DNA of 64,000 bases from an uncultured Christensenellaceae bacterium (lineage in GTDB: Bacteria; Bacillota; Clostridia; Christensenellales; Pumilibacteraceae). A program made the position numbers and the translations under genes. The notes under the pieces are model-generated. The model ran no database searches, was not told the origin of the DNA, and saw only the letters and a program-made list of their open reading frames with translations. Below, in pieces: positions 17,995-25,145 of this stretch (position 1 is its first letter; the number at the start of each line of letters is the position of its first letter). Where the stretch lies: contig CAJULQ010000001.1 of assembly GCA_910587595.1 (NCBI GenBank), positions 434,001 through 498,000 on the forward strand. Direction: 5' to 3'.

Positions 17995-18068
17995 GAATTA
18001 TACGAACAAAAAAAAGGACACTCTTAAGGCAAATCGAAATAGACATTATTTATGCGGTTGCAAGTTAT

Positions 18069-18097
18069 TTGCTATTTCTTAGCTTTAGTGCTATAAT
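18069..18097 (+). promoter_or_regulatory. Promoter of the Sel1-repeat gene
   Basis: TTGCTA at 18069-18074 and TATAAT at 18092-18097 are 17 bases apart, with TGC before the -10 box. Confidence 0.7.
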
Positions 18098-18126
18098 GAA
18101 AATATATGATCAACAAGGAGTCAAAA

Positions 18127-19311
18127 ATGAATATCGAACAATTAAAAAGAGACGCCGAAAACGGCAATGCGACGGCACAGTGCGCGTTAGGCAAGATCTT
18201 ATTGCGTATCGATTACAATGGCACGGAAATAGACGAAAACGCAGACGAAGGCGTCAGTCTGCTTAAAAACGCGGCAAAGCAAGGCAATGCGGAAGCTGCG
18301 TTTAATTTGGGTTTGTGCCATCTTTACGGGCGCGGCGTTGCCGAAGATAAAACAGAAGCCTTCAAGCATACCCTTTCCGCCGCAAAAAAGAATTATGCGC
18401 CCGCGCAGAACAACATAGGCACTTTTTACGAAAACGGCATAGGCGTTGAAAAAGACATAAATGCCGCCTTCGAGTGGTATAAAAAATCGGCAGACCAAGG
18501 CAATGCTATCGGGCAACTGAACGTGGGTAATTGCTATAAGGATGGAATTGCCGTAAAGCGAGATTTCTCGGAAGCTCTCAAATGGATACAGTTGTCCGCC
18601 GAGCAAGGAAATGCCGACGCTATGTTTGAAATCGGCCGTTTTTACGAAAACGGCTACGGCGTCGGACGCGATGCTAAAAAATCGTTCAACTGGTATAAAA
18701 AAGCCGCCGAAAAAAATCACGGAAAAGCGATGTGTTACGTCGGCTATTGCTATCAGTACGGCGAAGGCGTGGAACGCAATCTTCAAGAAGCTATTAAGTG
18801 GTATCAGGCTTCTATGGAACAAAAATATTTTCAGGCTTTCACCAATATGGGATATTGCTATCAGTACGGCGAAGGCGTAGAAGAGAATATGAATGCGGCA
18901 ATTATGATGTATCGTGCGGGCGCCCAACTCGGCAGTACGGACGCGCTTTATAATCTCGGTATCTGTTACTCTTACGGCTACGGCGTTAAGCCAAGCGACG
19001 AAGAAGCCGCGAAATATTTTCTCGCCGGTGCAAACGCGGGCTGTGATAAATGCCAATTCCGAATAGGCGTTTGTTACGGTTGCGGCGACGGCGTTGAACA
19101 AGATACCGACAAAGCTATCGAATATCTGACGCTTGCCGCAGAACAAGGCAACGACGACGCTATGTATTCACTCGGCGAACTTTACGAAAACGGTATGGGC
19201 GTGGAAGAAGATCTTGACGAAGCCGTGAAATTCTATAAAGCCGCCGCCGCGAAAGGCAATGACGACGCCGTAAAGAAATTGAAAAAAAGAAAATTCAAAA
19301 GATACATGTAA
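18127..19311 (+). CDS. Sel1-repeat (tetratricopeptide-like) protein
   Basis: A 394-residue protein made almost entirely of Sel1-like repeats of about 36 residues, roughly ten copies, each with the pattern A-x-x-G-N/D-A-x-A-x-x-x-L-G-x-x-Y-x-x-G-x-G-V-x-x-D. Such helical solenoids bind partner proteins; no catalytic domain is present and there is no signal peptide, so it should be cytoplasmic. Start 18127 is chosen because AAGGAG lies 6-7 bases upstream; an ATG seven codons earlier overlaps that site. It has its own promoter and a perfect terminator, so it is a single-gene unit in the AT-rich stretch. Confidence 0.88.
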   Translation: MNIEQLKRDAENGNATAQCALGKILLRIDYNGTEIDENADEGVSLLKNAAKQGNAEAAFNLGLCHLYGRGVAEDKTEAFKHTLSAAKKNYAPAQNNIGTFYENGIGVEKDINAAFEWYKKSADQGNAIGQLNVGNCYKDGIAVKRDFSEALKWIQLSAEQGNADAMFEIGRFYENGYGVGRDAKKSFNWYKKAAEKNHGKAMCYVGYCYQYGEGVERNLQEAIKWYQASMEQKYFQAFTNMGYCYQYGEGVEENMNAAIMMYRAGAQLGSTDALYNLGICYSYGYGVKPSDEEAAKYFLAGANAGCDKCQFRIGVCYGCGDGVEQDTDKAIEYLTLAAEQGNDDAMYSLGELYENGMGVEEDLDEAVKFYKAAAAKGNDDAVKKLKKRKFKRYM

Positions 19312-19392
19312 GCCGAATGAAAGGAACTTAGCGCATACTTCTCCCTATTTCCCTTTATATTCCGGATATTACCGCTCCAATCGCAATTGACG

Positions 19393-19426
19393 AATAAAGC
19401 CGCGAACGTATCGCGGCTTTATTTTT
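19393..19426 (+). terminator. Terminator of the Sel1-repeat gene
   Basis: A perfect 13-base stem (19393-19405 with 19411-19423), loop ACGTA, followed by T residues. Confidence 0.88.
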
Positions 19427-19507
19427 GCAAAAAGAATTGAAAATATCGTGCCGTTCCGATAGGACATGCAACGCAAATTCCGTTAAGGCGATTGTTCGAC
19501 TAACATT

Positions 19508-19816
19508 TTAATAAGAAGATATATGGGCAACGGCTCCGTCTTTTACCAAAATTTGAAAATTTTTATAATACGACCACAACAAAAAACCGCCTTTATCCAC
19601 TTGTTCATAAAGGTACATTTTTGTCTTTTCGTCGATCTGCTCGATTTTTTTGGGTTTTCCCAATTTGCCAACCATTTCCGTTTCGGGCATTCCTATATGG
19701 ATATCGTCTAATTGCGCAGGCGGTTTTTTACTGAAATGCACTGCCGGAACAAGTATTACGGCTATAATCACCGTTATGGCAATGAGAGCGATAAATACAT
19801 ATAATATCCAATCCAT
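19508..19816 (-). CDS. Small membrane-anchored protein with SmpA/BamE-like domain
   Basis: A 102-residue protein with one N-terminal transmembrane helix (residues about 3-28) and an outside domain whose I-G-M-P-E-T-E-M-V-G-K-L-G-K-P-K-K pattern resembles the SmpA/OmlA (BamE-like) small fold found in many anchored proteins of unknown function. AGAGGTGA sits before the ATG at 19816. The function is unknown; the fold assignment is an inference from the pattern only. Confidence 0.65.
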   Translation of the reverse strand: MDWILYVFIALIAITVIIAVILVPAVHFSKKPPAQLDDIHIGMPETEMVGKLGKPKKIEQIDEKTKMYLYEQVDKGGFLLWSYYKNFQILVKDGAVAHISSY

Positions 19817-19835
19817 AAAAGTCACCTCTACATAT

Positions 19836-19864
19836 ATAGTATCACTTATTATCAAATATTGCAA
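19836..19864 (-). promoter_or_regulatory. Promoter of the small membrane protein gene
   Basis: On the minus strand TTGCAA (19859-19864) and TACTAT (19836-19841) are 17 bases apart. Confidence 0.55.
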
Positions 19865-19973
19865 ATAAATATGTTTTAAAAATAACAGTTTGACACGGTG
19901 GCGATTGCTTACATCAATAAGCGCGCCGCGGCTCAGCGCGCCCCCTTTATAGTACCAAAGATTATTTTTTTAC

Positions 19974-20002
19974 TTGTTACCGTAATAAAAATAGTATATA
20001 AT
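19974..20002 (+). promoter_or_regulatory. Promoter of the deaminase gene, leaderless arrangement
   Basis: TTGTTA at 19974-19979 and TATAAT at 19997-20002 are 17 bases apart. Six bases separate TATAAT from the ATG at 20009, so the transcript should start at the initiation codon. Confidence 0.65.
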
Positions 20003-20008
20003 GATATT

Positions 20009-20536
20009 ATGGAAATAAAAGAACACGAACAATATATAAGACGTTGCTATGAACTTGCGATCTCGGCAGGAAAAAAAGGACATGATACTTTTGGCGCGAT
20101 AATTGTATATAAAGGTACTATTTTGCAAGAAGCCGAAAATACCGCAAAAAATAAAAATGGTTTATTCGGTCACGCAGAATTTAACTTAGTATGTAAATGC
20201 GCAAACAAGTATTCCGACGAGGTTCTGCGGGAGTCAACATTTTATACAAGCTGTGCGCCTTGCGCGCGTTGTTTAGCGGCCATTGCGTCGTTGGGAATTA
20301 AAAACATAGTTTTCGGCGTTTCCTATCAAAAGTTTTCATTATTAACGCCCAATGACTATAAAGCGATAGATCATGAAAAAGTTTTATCGGAAATCGGTAT
20401 TGATATAAAAATGATAGGGCCGATTTTACAAGATGAGGGAATGCGCGTCTTTGCATATTGGGGCGGCGAATATCATCCTTTAACGGAACTGATCGAGCAA
20501 ATGGCGAAAATCAAAAGAAAAACTAAGAAACAATAA
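20009..20536 (+). CDS. Nucleoside/nucleobase deaminase family protein
   Basis: A 175-residue zinc-dependent deaminase. The catalytic H-A-E is at residues 55-57 and the zinc-binding P-C-A-R-C at residues 84-88, preceded by S-C-A. The general layout (F-G-A-I-I-V near residue 28, then the catalytic motifs) fits the guanine deaminase/TadA/riboflavin-type branch of the cytidine deaminase superfamily. The last 50 residues are not typical of TadA, so the substrate is uncertain. A longer reading from 19898 would start upstream of the promoter and is rejected. There is no ribosome binding site. It is clearly AT-richer than the genes around 25-30 kb. Confidence 0.8.
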   Translation: MEIKEHEQYIRRCYELAISAGKKGHDTFGAIIVYKGTILQEAENTAKNKNGLFGHAEFNLVCKCANKYSDEVLRESTFYTSCAPCARCLAAIASLGIKNIVFGVSYQKFSLLTPNDYKAIDHEKVLSEIGIDIKMIGPILQDEGMRVFAYWGGEYHPLTELIEQMAKIKRKTKKQ

Positions 20537-20628
20537 AGAGTATACGAATTTCAAAATACTTTACTTATCAAAAACAGGGCGCAATCTTTGGACGGCTACA
20601 CCATGACGGACGCAATCGTGTAACGCGC

Positions 20629-20657
20629 GAGCGCAGTTGCAAACAGCAACTGCGCTC
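20629..20657. terminator. Perfect 12-base hairpin between the deaminase and DUF4097 genes
   Basis: GAGCGCAGTTGC (20629-20640) and its exact complement (20646-20657) flank the loop AAACA. It sits between two converging genes, but no proper T run follows on either strand, so termination is likely but not certain. Confidence 0.5.
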
Positions 20658-20676
20658 TTACTTTACCCTATCGCAT

Positions 20677-21339
20677 TTATTGCACAAATTCCACGTGTAT
20701 GTTGCCGTTATTGCAATCGGCGGAAAAGGACTTTTGCCCGCCCTCTTTTAGCGTAGGCAAATTGCACTTGCCCTTTTTGATCTTGCAAGCAATGGAAAAG
20801 TCGTCCCAACCGCCTATAACGGTTCCCGTTATGTTGCCGTTTTTTGTCTTTAAGCAAACCGACTCGCCCACTCGTATCCGTTCGCATACGATATTGCCGC
20901 CGTTTGCGGCAAGGCTGACGTGTTGCGTAAACGACAGTGCATGCACCGTTATATCTTCGTTTGTCGTATCCACCGTAAGCGAGGCGATCCTGTTGTCGGG
21001 TATTCTTATTTTGATTTTGCGATATTCTTTGGCCGGCTTTGTACCGATAAAATCCGTCCACTTTTTATGATCCACCCGCTTGACCGTTAGTTCTTTGCTT
21101 TCGGAAACCGTTATATCGATAGTTTCTTTTTGCCCGTCGAAATAATCGATATATACTTTTTCATCCCCCGACACGTCGATCTCCACCTCTCTGTCCTCCG
21201 CTTGCAACGTGATCTTTTCGATCTCGTTTTCTCCGCTCGCATACGACTTTTGCGTAAACGTGTCGCCGCCCGAACAGCCGCAAAGCGCAAAAGAAAGCGC
21301 AATCGACCAACCAACCAACAATGCCGTTACCTTTTTCAT
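20677..21339 (-). CDS. Lipoprotein with DUF4097-type beta-helix domain
   Basis: A 220-residue exported protein with a lipoprotein signal (hydrophobic residues 4-20, then L-C-G-C-S near residue 22). The mature part resembles the DUF4097 repeat-rich beta fold: short strands such as L-T-V-D-T-T-N-E-D-I-T-V and V-C-L-K-T-K-N-G-N-I-T-G-T-V repeat every 20-25 residues. Members are often linked to envelope-stress regulators; the function is unknown. AAGGAG is placed well before ATG 21339. It diverges from a MerR gene across about 105 bases, so joint control is plausible. Confidence 0.75.
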   Translation of the reverse strand: MKKVTALLVGWSIALSFALCGCSGGDTFTQKSYASGENEIEKITLQAEDREVEIDVSGDEKVYIDYFDGQKETIDITVSESKELTVKRVDHKKWTDFIGTKPAKEYRKIKIRIPDNRIASLTVDTTNEDITVHALSFTQHVSLAANGGNIVCERIRVGESVCLKTKNGNITGTVIGGWDDFSIACKIKKGKCNLPTLKEGGQKSFSADCNNGNIHVEFVQ

Positions 21340-21365
21340 GCCAATAAACTCCTTATACGTATAAT

Positions 21366-21394
21366 TTGACATGGCGCTGTTGCCATGCTATAAT
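21366..21394 (+). promoter_or_regulatory. merR promoter with a dyad in its spacer
   Basis: TTGACA (21366-21371) and TATAAT (21389-21394) are exactly 17 bases apart. The spacer carries the inverted repeat ATGGC-N6-GCCAT (21371-21375 and 21382-21386), centred between the two boxes, which is where MerR-family proteins normally bind. Confidence 0.75.
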
Positions 21395-21444
21395 GAGTGT
21401 AAACCTTTGTGTTACACAAAAGTCAAGGGGTTATTTACGAAAAA

Positions 21445-22233
21445 GTGAAAGAAATTTTCAGCATAAGCCAAACGGCAAAAATCACAGACATGACGACCGA
21501 AACGTTGCGGCATTACCACCGAATAGGTTTGGTCGAACCATGCAAGACCGACGAATGGACGGGATACCGTTATTATTCGCAACAAGAGATCGTAAGGCTC
21601 AACACGATCAAAGCCTTACAGTGCATGGATCTGTCGCTTTCGGAAATAAAAGAAATTTTGGCCTACGACGATTTTCATAAAATAGTTGCCACGCTAAAGC
21701 AAGCGGAAAAAAGCGCCGACGAAAAGATCGCCGAACTTCACTACGCCAAAACCAAAATACAGCGCGCGCGCACTTTTTACGAAAACAAACTCTGCGGCGC
21801 GCAACCTAACAAATCCGTATTTGTCAAACCGTATCCGCAAAGGGTTATATTGTTATCCGATACGATGCAAGCGCCCACGTTAGACAATTTGTGGAACTAT
21901 CACAAACATTTCTACGATCAGCTTTCCGATACGCACAAGCAAGCGTTTTCGTTCGAAGATCTGGCAGGTATTTACGAACAGAACGGACGCGCCCGTTTAT
22001 TTGCGATATGCACGAGATTTACAAAAACAGACGGCCTCGAAATACTGCCGCAAGGCGATTATTTATGCGCCGATTGCACGGAAGAAAACCGCGCGCAAAT
22101 CATCGAGCAATTGACCGAAACGGCAAAAAACGAATACAACACTGTTCCCCCGTTCACCGTGCAATTGATTGTGCTGTCGGGCATACTGCAATGGAATTAC
22201 CAAGTGCAACTGTTGCTACCCCCTAAACAGTGA
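21445..22233 (+). CDS. MerR family transcription regulator
   Basis: A 262-residue regulator. Residues 1-70 form a MerR winged-helix domain (I-S-Q-T-A-K-I-T-D-M-T-T-E-T-L-R-H-Y-H-R-I-G-L, then W-T-G-Y-R-Y-Y-S). Residues about 75-110 form the dimerisation helix, and the rest is an effector domain of the GyrI/BmrR-like kind, probably binding a small molecule. I take GTG 21445 as the start because it gives the family N-terminus, with AAGGGG upstream at slightly long spacing; GTG 21409 is an alternative. The dyad in its promoter suggests autoregulation. Confidence 0.85.
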   Translation: MKEIFSISQTAKITDMTTETLRHYHRIGLVEPCKTDEWTGYRYYSQQEIVRLNTIKALQCMDLSLSEIKEILAYDDFHKIVATLKQAEKSADEKIAELHYAKTKIQRARTFYENKLCGAQPNKSVFVKPYPQRVILLSDTMQAPTLDNLWNYHKHFYDQLSDTHKQAFSFEDLAGIYEQNGRARLFAICTRFTKTDGLEILPQGDYLCADCTEENRAQIIEQLTETAKNEYNTVPPFTVQLIVLSGILQWNYQVQLLLPPKQ

Positions 22234-22296
22234 ACGCAAGTTATAGTTTTCGCATGGCATACGGTTGTATATCCCCCTATGCGGGCGAACGATCCT

Positions 22297-22328
22297 AAAA
22301 AAGAGAGTGCGCTTACACCCTCTTTTTT
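22297..22328 (+). terminator. Terminator of the merR gene
   Basis: A 13-base stem with one A-C mismatch (22297-22309 with 22316-22328), loop CGCTTA, ending in six T residues. Confidence 0.75.
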
Positions 22329-22391
22329 CTTCCTTTTTCTGCACAAATTTACATTTTTTGTCACAGTGGTTAAGGGTGTATATTCCTATGC

Positions 22392-22397
22392 TATAAT
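22392..22397 (+). promoter_or_regulatory. Extended -10 promoter element of the small unknown gene
   Basis: TATAAT preceded by TGC (22389-22391) forms an extended -10 box about 40 bases before the start codon. The -35 region is poor. Confidence 0.5.
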
Positions 22398-22435
22398 AGA
22401 AGAAAGACAAACGAAAAGGAAGGGGAATGCACACG

Positions 22436-22807
22436 ATGGAACACAATGTAACACCAACGACCGACAGCGAGGATATAAGAGCCGAACAATTGCGCGTTAT
22501 GCGATTTTTGGTTTTGCACAACTTCAACCAAGGTTCGCTCGGCGCCATTAAAAACATAGCGCTGCTCATCGCAAAAAATTTGTGCAACGCGCTCGGCGAA
22601 CTGAAAGCGGAGTATGCCCTACTGTGTACCGACGGCGATAAGCCCGAATCGGTGCGCGCCAAGCTTATCTACTGCGCCGAACACAACCACGACGCATTGC
22701 GCGAAAGCATTCATACGGCGTACAAATACGACATGGGAAAATTTTTCGGCATAAAAGCTTTTATCGAACACGCATCTATGGCGTTCAGTCTGTTTGCCAA
22801 CGCATAG
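22436..22807 (+). CDS. Hypothetical protein, helical
   Basis: A 123-residue protein that I do not recognise. It has no signal peptide or membrane segment and is predicted by eye to be mostly helical, with two cysteines near residues 60 and 80. The sequence from residue 25 (L-V-L-H-N-F-N-Q-G-S-L-G-A-I-K-N-I) has no family motif that I can name. The start at 22436 has GGAAGGGG about 10 bases upstream; an ATG three codons earlier is too close to that site. An extended -10 promoter supports expression. Confidence 0.6.
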   Translation: MEHNVTPTTDSEDIRAEQLRVMRFLVLHNFNQGSLGAIKNIALLIAKNLCNALGELKAEYALLCTDGDKPESVRAKLIYCAEHNHDALRESIHTAYKYDMGKFFGIKAFIEHASMAFSLFANA

Positions 22808-22826
22808 ACCCGATAAAAAACCGCGG

Positions 22827-23444
22827 CTATTTTTCGGCGTGTTCGCACGCCTCGGCAAACGCACATATGGTTTGCGCCGTGCCCTCCACGCCCAACGTAT
22901 CGGAATTGATGCAAAGGTCGTAGTTTTGCGCGTCGCCCCACGTTTTGGACGTATAAAAGTTATAATAGTTGGCGCGCTTTTTGTCCGTCTTTTTGATAAG
23001 CGTGACGGCCGCCTTTTCGCTCAGATCGTAAAGCTTGGCGATACGCTTGACGCGACTTTCCATGCTCGCGTACACGTACACGCGCAAAATGGGACGATCG
23101 GACAATATATCGTCGGCGCAACGCCCCACCACAATACACGGTTCGCCCGCCAACCGCTTGACGGCGTCGGCCGTGTGGATAAATAATTTATCGTCGGTGA
23201 TGATGTCGCTCAATTGCACGGGCGCCACGCTGCCGCCGTAATGCGCCGCCGCCAACGAAAACAAAAAACTGTTGGTGCGTTTCTCGTCGGCGTTTTCGAA
23301 ATGTTCTTTGGCAATGCCGCTCTGCGACGCCGCCTCGGCCAATATGGCTTTGTCCACATAGCGGATGCCCAGCTTTTCGCTCACGTGTTTGGCGATCTCG
23401 CTGCCGCCGCTGCCGAATTGTCTGCTCAATGTGATTACTCGCAT
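22827..23444 (-). CDS. Cytidylate kinase-like protein
   Basis: A 205-residue P-loop protein of the cytidylate kinase-like (Cytidylate_kin2) family. The nucleotide-binding loop is G-S-G-G-S-E-I-A-K near residue 11, preceded by I-T-L-S-R-Q-F. V-V-G-R-C-A-D near residue 105 and the R-V-K-R-I-A lid segment complete the fold. The family is widespread in Clostridia, is distinct from the essential Cmk, and its substrate is not established. AGGAGG-like GGGAGGAC precedes the ATG. It is the last gene of a galU-led operon, 37 bases after the amidohydrolase-like gene. Confidence 0.85.
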   Translation of the reverse strand: MRVITLSRQFGSGGSEIAKHVSEKLGIRYVDKAILAEAASQSGIAKEHFENADEKRTNSFLFSLAAAHYGGSVAPVQLSDIITDDKLFIHTADAVKRLAGEPCIVVGRCADDILSDRPILRVYVYASMESRVKRIAKLYDLSEKAAVTLIKKTDKKRANYYNFYTSKTWGDAQNYDLCINSDTLGVEGTAQTICAFAEACEHAEK

Positions 23445-23481
23445 TTTTTTGTCCTCCCGTGGTCTGTTTATTTTTGCCTTT

Positions 23482-24123
23482 TTACAACCGTTCTATTTGT
23501 TGCGCCGTTTGCTCGATCTGTTGCGCCGTGGCGTTTGCCGTTAGGCACATGACCGCCAGATCGCGCACGTCGACCGCACTGCGTCGGTTCAGTTGCGCCG
23601 ACGTCAGCAACCGCAAGACCGACGCCTCGTATATAATATTGCGGGAACGGTTGAACGTGCCGTCCGCCGTGCCCAACCGCACCGTTACGCCCCGCTCGAC
23701 CGCCGCAAAAACGGGCGCCACGCCGAACCCGTTGCCGGCGTCGAACGACGGCAAGGCGATGAGCGGCACGCCCTCTTGCGCCATCAGCGATAAATCGTCT
23801 TTATCGAGATACACGCCGCTCGCCACCGAAGCGAACGGCAACAATCCGAACGCGTGCAACAGCATAACGGGGCTTTTTCCGAAGCGCGCGTCGATACGCC
23901 CTACTTCGGTCAGTGTTTGGCTGCACATCGCCATGACCCGCGCGCCCGTCGTCAGCACGCGATCGATGAGCGCGTCCAACATATCGTCCGGCATATCGAG
24001 CGAGGGAACGAATATGTGCTCGGCGCCTTTGGTCACAACATCGCTCCACGGCGCATAGGGCACGCCGTCCGAAATCACGTGACCGTCGCAAACGGCGAAA
24101 GCGTCCGATACGGTCGCGCTCAC
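23482..24123 (-). CDS. Degenerate amidohydrolase-like protein
   Basis: A 213-residue protein resembling a shortened amidohydrolase of the SsnA/MtaD type. Residues about 118-175 match the family part that runs through the G-V-x-V-x-L-G-T-D-G motif, here G-V-T-V-R-L-G-T-A-D-G, and M-L-L-H-A-F near residue 85 matches the strand carrying a metal histidine. The N-terminal H-x-H metal motif is absent (V-P-S-L-D-M-P instead), so it probably lacks the usual metal centre. The GTG start overlaps the galU stop (GTGA), which shows translational coupling. The function is unknown. Confidence 0.6.
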   Translation of the reverse strand: MSATVSDAFAVCDGHVISDGVPYAPWSDVVTKGAEHIFVPSLDMPDDMLDALIDRVLTTGARVMAMCSQTLTEVGRIDARFGKSPVMLLHAFGLLPFASVASGVYLDKDDLSLMAQEGVPLIALPSFDAGNGFGVAPVFAAVERGVTVRLGTADGTFNRSRNIIYEASVLRLLTSAQLNRRSAVDVRDLAVMCLTANATAQQIEQTAQQIERL

Positions 24124-24992
24124 AGCGTTTTACCCAATTGGATCAAGTAGTTGCGCAACCGCTCGCCGAACACGGGCGAACGCAAGCCGTATTCCACCGT
24201 GGCTTGCACCGCGCCGAATTTGTCGCCCATATCGTAGCGCCGCCCCTCGAAATCGTAAGCCACCACGCCCGCCGTGGCGCACAGCGCGTTGAGCGCATCG
24301 GTAAACTGCAGTTCGCCGCCCGCCGACGGTTTCAGCTTGGCAATCTCGCCGTAAATGTCGGGCGTCAGCACATACCGCCCCAACGCCGCCAACCGACTGG
24401 GCAACCGATCGAGCGGCGGCTTTTCCACAATAGACAAACACTCGTGCGCGCGTCCCTCTTGCGCGCCCGTGGCCGCCACGCCGTATTTAACGATATCGTC
24501 GGTAAGCACCGTTTGCACGCCCAACACCGACTTGCCCGTTTTCTCGTAGCAATCCATCAATTGGCGCATAACGGGCTTTTGCGCAAAAATGAGATCGTCG
24601 CCCCAAGCGAGCGCAAACGGTTCGTTGCCCGTGAACTTGCGCGCTTTTTTGACCGCATCGCCGCTGCCGCGCGGTTTTTCTTGCCGCACGAACGTGACGG
24701 ACGCACGGTTGTACGTTTTTTTCACGATCTCCAAAAAGTCGGTTTTGCCCGCCTTATACAGCGCGTCTTCCAGCGCGGGCGTAGGCGTGAAATATTGTTT
24801 GATAGACGATTTGCCCCGCCCCAACACGATGAGAATATCGGTGATGCCGCTTTCGATGGCCTCGTCTACGATATAAGCGAGCACGGGGGTGTCGATCACG
24901 GGCAATATCTCTTTGGGCACGGCCTTGGTAACAGGCAAAAAACGCGTACCCATGCCGCCGCACGGGATCACCGCTTTGGTTATCTTCGTCAT
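24120..24992 (-). CDS. galU: UTP-glucose-1-phosphate uridylyltransferase
   Basis: A 290-residue nucleotidyltransferase making UDP-glucose from UTP and glucose 1-phosphate. The motif G-G-M-G-T-R-F-L-P-V-T-K is at residues 12-23, followed by P-K-E-I-L-P-V. F-A-L-A-W-G-D-D near residue 130 carries the metal-binding aspartate, and I-V-E-K-P-P lies near residue 190. The length is that of bacterial GalU. It has an AAGGAG site and promoter of its own and leads a three-gene operon. UDP-glucose links it to galE and to surface-glycan synthesis. Confidence 0.95.
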   Translation of the reverse strand: MTKITKAVIPCGGMGTRFLPVTKAVPKEILPVIDTPVLAYIVDEAIESGITDILIVLGRGKSSIKQYFTPTPALEDALYKAGKTDFLEIVKKTYNRASVTFVRQEKPRGSGDAVKKARKFTGNEPFALAWGDDLIFAQKPVMRQLMDCYEKTGKSVLGVQTVLTDDIVKYGVAATGAQEGRAHECLSIVEKPPLDRLPSRLAALGRYVLTPDIYGEIAKLKPSAGGELQFTDALNALCATAGVVAYDFEGRRYDMGDKFGAVQATVEYGLRSPVFGERLRNYLIQLGKTL

Positions 24993-25018
24993 GATATTCT
25001 CCTTCGCTAAGTAGTTCT

Positions 25019-25047
25019 ATTATATAATATATTCGCCTGGATTTCAA
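25019..25047 (-). promoter_or_regulatory. Promoter of the galU operon
   Basis: On the minus strand TTGAAA (25042-25047) and TATAAT (25019-25024) are 17 bases apart. Confidence 0.75.
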
Positions 25048-25145
25048 GCGATTTGCGAAAATTTAATAAAAGGGGCGCGTTTTGCTTTCTCTTTTGCCGT
25101 AGTTGTGTTACAATAGAATGAACAAAAAACAAACGGAGAACGGCC

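Noticed and set aside
20009..20536. Assignment of the deaminase as TadA
   Set aside because: The zinc site is right, but the sequence around it and the 50-residue C-terminal part do not match TadA well enough; only the superfamily is supported.
15105..20676. Attachment-site duplication of the tRNA-Leu 3' end
   Set aside because: I looked for a second copy of the T arm/acceptor sequence up to 20.7 kb and saw none; no integrase gene is present either.
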